This document shows, in pieces, positions 56,302-64,000 of a stretch of 64,000 bases of DNA (its first letter is position 1; every line of letters starts with the position of its first letter). The position numbers and the translations under genes were made by a program. This stretch comes from Thiobacillus sp. 65-1059 (GTDB lineage: Bacteria; Pseudomonadota; Gammaproteobacteria; Burkholderiales; Thiobacillaceae). The stretch spans positions 1 to 64,000 of the forward strand of contig MKUE01000007.1 in NCBI GenBank assembly GCA_001897675.1, given 5' to 3'. The notes beneath the pieces are model-generated. The model worked only from the letters and a program-made list of their open reading frames with translations. It had not been told where the DNA came from and searched no databases.

Positions 56302-57495
56302 TCAGGCCATCGCCTGGGCGATGCGCTTGAGCGCCTTTTCGAGGTTGGCCTGCGAGGTGGCGAACGACAGGCGGATGTAGCCTTCGGCGCCGAAGGCCGA
56401 GCCGGGGACGACGGCGACGTCGGCCGACTCCAGCAGGTATTCGGAAAACGCGATGTCGGTCGGCGCTTCGATGACGTCGCGCGCCAGCAGGTTCATGATC
56501 GCCGGGCGCACGTCGGGGAAGGCGTAGAAGGCGCCGCCGCTGTCGACGCAGTTGAAGCCGGGAATGGCGTTCAGCGCGTCGACGACGTAGCGGTGGCGCG
56601 CCTTGAAGGCGTCGAGCATCGGGGTGATGCAGCCCTGGTCGCCGTTCAAGGCGGCCTCGGCGGCGACCTGCGAGATCGAGGTGGGGTTGGAGGTGGACTG
56701 CGACTGCACGTTGGTCATCGCGCGCAGGATGGCTTCCGGGCCGGCGGCGTAGCCGATGCGCCAGCCGGTCATCGAATAGGCCTTCGACACGCCGTTCAGC
56801 ACCAGGGTGCGGTCGTAGAGGTCGGGGCAGACATTGAGGATGTTGACGAAGGGCGCGCCGTCGAGGCGGATATGCTCGTACATGTCGTCGCTGGCGATCA
56901 GCACCTGCGGATGCTTCCTCAGCACTTCGCCCAGCGCGGCCAGTTCGCCGCCGTTGTACACCGCGCCGGTGGGGTTGGACGGGCTGTTGATGACGAACAG
57001 GCGGGTCTTCGGCGTGATCGCCGCTTCCAGCTGCGCCGGGGTGATCTTGAAGCCCTGCTCGATGCCGGCCTCGACGATCACCGGCTTGCCGTCGGCAAGG
57101 ATGACGATGTCGGGATAGGAGACCCAGAACGGCGCGGGGATGATGACCTCGTCGCCGGGGTTGACCACCGCCTGCACCAGGTTGAAGAAGCTCTGCTTGC
57201 CGCCGCACGACACCAGGATCTGCTTGGGGCCGTAGTCCAGCCCGTTGTCGCGCTTGAACTTGGCGGCGATCGCCGCCTTCAGGCCGGGGGTGCCGTCGAC
57301 CGCGGTGTATTTGGTGAAGCCGCCGTTGATCGCCGCGATCGCCGCGTCCTTGATGTGCTGCGGGGTGTCGAAGTCGGGCTCGCCGGCGCCGAGGCCGACG
57401 ATGTCGCGGCCGGATGCCTTGAGCGCGGCGGCGCGTGCGGTGACGGCCAGGGTGGGCGAGGGTTTGATGGCCTGTACGCGGCGGGAGAGTTCCAC
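56302..57495 (-). CDS. Aspartate/aromatic aminotransferase (class I, PLP)
   Basis: Pyridoxal-phosphate enzyme of 397 residues interconverting aspartate and oxaloacetate with glutamate and 2-oxoglutarate. PLP lysine is in LNGVSKAYSMTGWRIGY. SPSNPTGAVY, the Arg-containing GYIRLSFATS and the AspC-like opening (LSRRVQAIKPSPTLAVTARA) are present. GTG 57493-57495 is chosen because GAAGGAA precedes it and family proteins begin there. Confidence 0.94.
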   Translation of the reverse strand: MELSRRVQAIKPSPTLAVTARAAALKASGRDIVGLGAGEPDFDTPQHIKDAAIAAINGGFTKYTAVDGTPGLKAAIAAKFKRDNGLDYGPKQILVSCGGKQSFFNLVQAVVNPGDEVIIPAPFWVSYPDIVILADGKPVIVEAGIEQGFKITPAQLEAAITPKTRLFVINSPSNPTGAVYNGGELAALGEVLRKHPQVLIASDDMYEHIRLDGAPFVNILNVCPDLYDRTLVLNGVSKAYSMTGWRIGYAAGPEAILRAMTNVQSQSTSNPTSISQVAAEAALNGDQGCITPMLDAFKARHRYVVDALNAIPGFNCVDSGGAFYAFPDVRPAIMNLLARDVIEAPTDIAFSEYLLESADVAVVPGSAFGAEGYIRLSFATSQANLEKALKRIAQAMA

Positions 57496-57556
57496 TATGG
57501 TTCCTTCATGCACCCCGGCGGGTGCTACTATCGACAAGTTTTAGCCGCGCGATTTT

Positions 57557-57831
57557 AACCCGAATGTTTCATAAATTCGCGTGATGATCGCGCAGGATTT
57601 TGTTTTGTAGGGGAATTTTGTGAAGGAGTGGCGTAGTGATTCATGCGCCCGACTGAGCGTGGTTGTTGCCGATTCATCGGCTTACAACCACGGCCTGCCC
57701 CTTGCGGGTGGAGCAAAGTTTCCATACGAAGCAAAAGCCCCCGCAAGGGGGACGCCGGATTCGTAAGCGCCAAGGCGCAACGACTCCGCTGACCAGCGAG
57801 GGCGCGCGGCAATTTATGAAATATCCGGGTT
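57557..57831. mobile_element. Inverted-repeat element immediately upstream of uvrB
   Basis: A 275-base segment bounded by imperfect 21-base inverted repeats: AACCCGAATGTTTCATAAATT at the left and the complement of AACCCGGATATTTCATAAATT at the right (19 of 21 match). It holds the hairpin 57657-57711, the same as in the fliP/fliQ element, a CCCCCGCAAGGGGG hairpin, and an end (57783-57831) shared with the fliQ-fliR gap. No transposase. The right edge ends three bases before the uvrB ATG. Confidence 0.7.
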
Positions 57832-57834
57832 CTG

Positions 57835-59861
<2,027 letters not shown>

Positions 59862-59865
<4 letters not shown>

Positions 59866-60356
59866 CTAAAGTACTTTTCGTATGCATGGGCAATATCTGC
59901 CGATCGCCGATGGCGGAAGGCATGTTCCGCAAGGCCATCCAGGACGCCGGACTGGACCGGGAGGTGGAGACGGATTCCGCCGGCACCCACGCCTACCATA
60001 TCGGCTCGGCGCCCGATCCGCGCGCGCGGCAGGCGGCCCGACAGCGCGGGGCGGACATCAGCGGGCTGCGCGGGCGCAAGGTGGCGGACGATGACTTCGA
60101 GCGCTTCGATTACATCCTGGTCATGGACGGCGACAATTACAACAGGCTGATCCAGCGTGCGCCGGCGCATCACCACGGCAAGATCCGGCGGCTGCTGTCG
60201 TTCAGCCGCAAGTATCCCAATCTCGACGTGGTCGACCCGTATTACGGCGGCACGCAGGGATTCGAGGAAAACCTCGACATGATCGAAGATGCGGTGCAGG
60301 GCCTGATCCGGGAAATCACCGGCGACACCCAGGTAAAAATGCGTTCAGGTAGCTGA
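59862..60356 (+). CDS. Low-molecular-weight protein tyrosine phosphatase
   Basis: 164 residues with the phosphatase loop [14 protein letters not shown] (C-x5-R-S) at the N-terminus and the general-acid Asp in VVDPYYGG. It acts on phosphotyrosine or phosphoarginine in the family. The ATG overlaps the uvrB stop by four bases (ATGA), so it is coupled to uvrB. Its role beside a repair gene is unexplained. Confidence 0.93.
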
Positions 60357-60377
60357 TCGCTTCTGCCGTTCGCAGCA

Positions 60378-60412
60378 AACAACAAGGGCCGCTTCAAGCG
60401 GCCCTTGTTGTT
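60378..60412. terminator. Bidirectional terminator between the phosphatase and rne
   Basis: AACAACAAGGGCCGCTT-CA-AGCGGCCCTTGTTGTT is a 16-17 base-pair stem between two convergent genes. It can end both the uvrB-phosphatase and the rne transcripts. Confidence 0.85.
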
Positions 60413-60424
60413 GTGGCGCAGGCT

Positions 60425-62974
60425 TTATTCCGCCTGGGTTTCCACCTGCACCAGCGGCCCCTCTGCCGCGCTCGCCTGCGGACGTGCACGCCGGCGCGTG
60501 GGGTGGGGAGCGGCAGCCGGCGTGGATGCCGTGGCAACATCGACGGCCGGCGCGCTGGTCTCGACCTGCATCAGGCCGACGCTGTCGCTGTCTGCCGGCT
60601 TGGCTGCGGGGCGGCGACGGCGGCGCGGACGGCCCGGCTCGCCGGCTTCGCTCGTGCCGGCCGCCGCAGCCTGGGTTTCCACCTGCTGCAGGCTGGCAGT
60701 GCCGGCCGCCAGGTCCGCCAGGATGGCCGCAGGGGATGCGGTGACGCTATCGGCTAGCACGGGGGGGGCGGCCGTTTCCAGTTGCAAGGCCTGCTGCGCG
60801 GGGGCGGCAGGGGGCGCCGCCTTGGGCTTGCCCGCGATTTCGACGATTGCGTGGAAACCGGCGATTTCGACGATGGCCTGCGGTGTGCTCCCGCCATTGC
60901 CGGCTGCGGTTTCCGGACGGGTTTCACGCGGGCGGCGATTGCCGCGGCCGCGACGGCTGCGCGGTTCGCGTTTTTCCTCGCTGCCGGCCTCGCGCGGGGC
61001 TTCTGCCGGCTCTGTCATGCGCGGTGCGGCTTCCGCCTCGGGACGCGGTTTGGGCTGGCGCGGCGGGCGGGCGGGCTTTGCCGGTTCGCCGTTGCGTGGT
61101 TCGGCACGGCCCTCGCTCTGGCGCGGCTCGGCCTGACGCGGCTCCGGCTGGCGGGCTTCGCCGCGCCCTTCGCCGCGGCTGCGGCGCTGGCCGGGCTTGC
61201 GCTCACGGCGCTCGCTCGGGCGTTCGCTGCGTGCAATGGCGGCAACCGGTTCGGCAACCGCCGGGGCGGCTGCGGCGGCGGGCGTTTCTTCGCCGAGTTT
61301 CTTGAACCAGCCGAAGATGCGCTCGAACAAACCGCCCTGGGCCGGCGCGGCGACCGGCACGGCCGGGCGCGCGGCCGGCACCGGCTGCGGCGGCGCGATC
61401 GACTTGACCGCGGCTTCCTGGCGCGCCGGCGCGGCGGCCTGGGAGGTCTGGTAGACGGCTTCGGCCTCCGGCAGGGTTGCCATCCTGTAGCTCGGCTCGC
61501 TGGCGTCGCGCTGGTTCAGCTCGTCGTGGCGCAGCCGGGTGATGGTGTAGTGCGGGGTTTCCATGTGGATGTTGGGGATCAACACCACATTGACCTTGAG
61601 GCGCGATTCGATGGTGTGGATGTCGACGCGTTTCTCGTTCAGCAGGAAGGTCGCCACGTCGACCGGCAGCTGTATATGCACCGCGCCGGTGTTTTCCTTC
61701 ATCGCATCCTCCTGCAGGATGCGCAGGATGTGCAGCGCCGACGATTCGGTGCCGCGGATGTGGCCGGTGCCGTGGCAGCGCGGGCAGGGGTTGTAGCTGG
61801 TCTCGCCGAGCGAAGGCTGCAGCCGCTGGCGCGACATTTCGAGGAGGCCGAAGCGCGAGATCTTGCCGGTCTGCACGCGGGCGCGGTCGTGATGCAGGGC
61901 ATCGCGCAGGCGGTTTTCCACTTCGCGCTGATGCTTGGGGTTCTCCATGTCGATGAAATCGATCACGATCAGCCCGCCGAGGTCGCGCAGCCGCATCTGG
62001 CGGGCGATTTCGTCGGCCGCTTCGAGGTTGGTGTTGTAGGCGGTCTGCTCGACGTCGCTGCCCTTGGTGGCGCGCGCCGAGTTGACGTCGACCGACACCA
62101 GTGCTTCGGTATGGTCGATCACGATGGCGCCGCCCGACGGCAGGTTGACCTGGCGCGAGAATGCCGATTCGATCTGGTGCTCGATCTGGAAGCGCGAGAA
62201 CAGCGGGACGTCGTCGCGGTAGAGCTTCACCTTGTTGACGTTGGCCGGCATCACGTGCGCCATGAACTGCTGCGCCTGCTCGAAGATGTCTTCGGTGTCG
62301 ATCAGGATTTCGCCGATGTCCGCCGAGAAATAGTCGCGGATGGCGCGGATCACCAGGCTGCCCTCCTGATAGATCAGGAAGGCGCCGGACATCGAGGTCG
62401 AGGCGCCGTCGATGGCTTTCCACAGGCTCAGCAGGTAGTTGAGGTCCCACTGGAATTCTTCGGCGCTGCGGCCGATGCCGGCGGTGCGGGCGATCAGGCT
62501 CATGCCTTCGGGAATGTCGAGCTGCGCCAGGGTGTCGCGCAGCTCGTTGCGCTCCTCGCCCTCGATGCGGCGCGACACGCCGCCGCCGCGCGGGTTGGTC
62601 GGCATCAGCACGACGTAGCGGCCGGCCAGCGAGACGTAGGTGGTCAGCGCCGCGCCCTTGTTGCCGCGCTCGTCCTTTTCCACCTGGACCAGGAGTTCCT
62701 GGCCTTCCTTCAGGTTTTCCGGAACCTTGCCGCCGCCGGGCAGGCAGGAACGGGCGATTTCCTTGAACGGCAGGAAACCGTGGCGTTCGCAGCCATAATC
62801 GACGAATGCGGCTTCCAGGCTGGGCTCGACGCGGGTGACGACACCCTTGTAGATGTTGCCCTTGCGTTGTTCCTTGCTGGCGGACTCGATGTCAAGGTCA
62901 ACGAGCTTCTGCCCGTCGACGATGGCAACCCGGAGTTCTTCCGCCTGGGTTGCGTTGAAAAGCATGCGCTTCAT
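60425..62974 (-). CDS. rne: Ribonuclease E
   Basis: Essential endonuclease for mRNA decay and rRNA/tRNA processing, 849 residues. S1 domain (RKGNIYKGVVTRVEPSLEAAF), 5' sensor and DNase-I-like catalytic part with the two catalytic Asp regions (SVDVNSARATKGSD, LGGLIVIDFIDM), Zn-link CPRCHGTGH and small domain. The C-terminal third is disordered, Arg/Pro/Glu-rich, with Arg-rich RNA-binding stretches and a repeated QVET-type motif. Shorter than the E. coli enzyme, normal for betaproteobacteria. Confidence 0.96.
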   Translation of the reverse strand: MKRMLFNATQAEELRVAIVDGQKLVDLDIESASKEQRKGNIYKGVVTRVEPSLEAAFVDYGCERHGFLPFKEIARSCLPGGGKVPENLKEGQELLVQVEKDERGNKGAALTTYVSLAGRYVVLMPTNPRGGGVSRRIEGEERNELRDTLAQLDIPEGMSLIARTAGIGRSAEEFQWDLNYLLSLWKAIDGASTSMSGAFLIYQEGSLVIRAIRDYFSADIGEILIDTEDIFEQAQQFMAHVMPANVNKVKLYRDDVPLFSRFQIEHQIESAFSRQVNLPSGGAIVIDHTEALVSVDVNSARATKGSDVEQTAYNTNLEAADEIARQMRLRDLGGLIVIDFIDMENPKHQREVENRLRDALHHDRARVQTGKISRFGLLEMSRQRLQPSLGETSYNPCPRCHGTGHIRGTESSALHILRILQEDAMKENTGAVHIQLPVDVATFLLNEKRVDIHTIESRLKVNVVLIPNIHMETPHYTITRLRHDELNQRDASEPSYRMATLPEAEAVYQTSQAAAPARQEAAVKSIAPPQPVPAARPAVPVAAPAQGGLFERIFGWFKKLGEETPAAAAAPAVAEPVAAIARSERPSERRERKPGQRRSRGEGRGEARQPEPRQAEPRQSEGRAEPRNGEPAKPARPPRQPKPRPEAEAAPRMTEPAEAPREAGSEEKREPRSRRGRGNRRPRETRPETAAGNGGSTPQAIVEIAGFHAIVEIAGKPKAAPPAAPAQQALQLETAAPPVLADSVTASPAAILADLAAGTASLQQVETQAAAAGTSEAGEPGRPRRRRRPAAKPADSDSVGLMQVETSAPAVDVATASTPAAAPHPTRRRARPQASAAEGPLVQVETQAE

Positions 62975-63395
62975 TGTTTACTCCCGCGCGCGCGCATACG
63001 GGACAGGCCAGACTGCCGCCTAGAGCGAGCGGCTCATGCGATCACGTGTTGAATTAGGTGAAAAGGCATGGGGATAAGGTGTCCTGTTCCTGGAGCGTGT
63101 CGCCGGCTAGGCCGGGATCGTCTTCCCGATTCCCGCTGGCGTGGGCCGAGCGTGAATGCTGATTTCGTATGCTTGTTGTCGCGTCATTGATAACATCGCT
63201 GCTTTGCCGATTGCGCGGGGCGGGTGGCTTCGACTGGCCGCGCCAAACTGAAGGTTGGCTGGGCGGCAGGAATCCAGACGGGCCGGGCTGGCGGCGGCCG
63301 GTGAGCGAAATTAACCGGCGTGATCTCTAAAATTCCCGGCATGCATGCCGGGCAAAAGGTCGGGCAAAATCCTGCCCGAACCGGCGGTAGTGTAT
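62975..63395. promoter_or_regulatory. Divergent rne/rluC intergenic region
   Basis: 421 bases without a gene. It must hold the rne promoter and leader and the rluC promoter. Two hairpins precede rluC: the palindrome CCCGGCATGCATGCCGGG at 63335-63352 and TCGGGCA-N6-TGCCCGA at 63360-63379. Long structured rne leaders that sense RNase E activity are known in enterobacteria. Whether these hairpins belong to either leader is not shown here. Confidence 0.45.
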
Positions 63396-64000
63396 ATGAA
63401 AAAGAATGACTTAGAGAAAGATTCGGTGCGGCGATTGAGGATAGACGACAGCGCGGATAACCAGCGTCTGGACAACTTTCTGCTGGCGCGGCTGAAAGGC
63501 GTACCGAAAAGCCGCATCTACAAGCTGGTGCGCGGCGGCGAGGTGCGGGTCAACGGCGGCCGAGCCGAGGTCGGCTACCGGCTGAAGCTGGGCGACGAAG
63601 TGCGCATCCCGCCGGTGCGTCTGGCGGTGCCGGTGATCACCCCCGCCACTCATTTGCCGCAAGGCGGCATCCGCCTGCTGCCGCATATCCTGTACCGCGA
63701 CGACGCGCTGATTGCGCTGAACAAGCCGTCCGGCATGGCGGTGCACGGCGGCAGCGGCATTTCGCGCGGGGTGATCGAGCAGATGCGGCTGGAACTGCCG
63801 GAATGCCGCTACATGGAGCTGGTGCACCGGCTCGACCGCGAAACCTCGGGGGTGCTGCTGATCGCGCTGAAGCGGCACGCCCTCACCGGACTGCACGCGG
63901 CGATGCGCGACGGCAGGATCGAGAAGCGCTATCTCACGCTGGTGGCGGGACGTTGGCCGAATCCGCTCCAGCACGTGAAGCTGCCGCTGCACAAGCGGGT
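63396..64000 (+). CDS. rluC: 23S rRNA pseudouridine synthase RluC (5' part)
   Basis: The frame begins at ATG 63396 and runs off the right edge after about 201 codons. S4-like RNA-binding domain (QRLDNFLLARLKGVPKSRIYKLVRGGEVRVNG) and the pseudouridine synthase core with catalytic Asp in HRLDRETSGVLL are visible. Divergent pairing with rne is the arrangement seen for rluC in many proteobacteria. Confidence 0.93.
   Translation, partial: MKKNDLEKDSVRRLRIDDSADNQRLDNFLLARLKGVPKSRIYKLVRGGEVRVNGGRAEVGYRLKLGDEVRIPPVRLAVPVITPATHLPQGGIRLLPHILYRDDALIALNKPSGMAVHGGSGISRGVIEQMRLELPECRYMELVHRLDRETSGVLLIALKRHALTGLHAAMRDGRIEKRYLTLVAGRWPNPLQHVKLPLHKR

Overview
The window is high-GC (about two thirds G+C, judged by eye) chromosomal DNA of a motile betaproteobacterium. 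A thiobacillus-, gallionella- or rhodocyclus-like lineage fits the gene order and protein styles, but the species cannot be fixed from the sequence alone. No rRNA, CRISPR array or intact prophage is present. One intact tRNA gene (tRNA-Asn) is found.

From 1 to 29 kb lies one continuous chemotaxis and flagellar supercluster. It begins with chemoreceptors: the tail of one, an Aer-like receptor broken by an amber codon, a short receptor 5' fragment and one intact receptor. Then come cheR-cheD-cheB-cheY-cheZ on the plus strand. Next is the minus-strand flagellar operon fliFGHIJK-LMNOPQR, with fliE diverging from fliF. After that come cheV, a YcgR-type c-di-GMP brake, a hook-length/export pair (FlhB C-terminal homologue and second FliK-like protein), fliT-fliS-fliD-flaG and the flagellin gene fliC. 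fliC is preceded by two tandem sigma-28-like promoters. cheA and cheW are not in the window and probably lie to the left. A GGDEF diguanylate cyclase and a cytoplasmic PAS histidine kinase/NarL-type response regulator pair follow.

From 32 to 49.6 kb are accessory and housekeeping operons: a three-gene Memo/AMMECR1-radical SAM-hydrolase unit; an ABC ATPase, Mg-type P-ATPase, FtsX-like permease and HlyD adaptor operon; a GlxA-type regulator diverging from a cysteine hydrolase and a secreted metallo-beta-lactamase-fold protein; a phosphoribosyltransferase; a HIT protein; and a 1001-residue DUF3365-PAS-GAF-GGDEF-EAL protein with a heme c-type CxxCH motif.

From 49.7 to 53.6 kb is a small-gene region. 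Its right part (51.46-53.58 kb) is bounded by a 39-bp duplication of the tRNA-Asn 3' half, carries AT-richer genes and has no integrase. From 53.6 kb to the end are a Y-family polymerase behind a perfect 38-bp palindrome, a YihY/cyclic-nucleotide-domain membrane protein, an aspartate aminotransferase, uvrB with a coupled low-molecular-weight phosphatase, RNase E and the start of rluC.

The most unusual non-coding signal is a set of fold-back repeats of several families: heptamer foldbacks, an inverted-repeat element between fliQ and fliP, a related element just before uvrB, and REP-like palindromes. Several of them sit flush against stop codons of flagellar and neighbouring genes.
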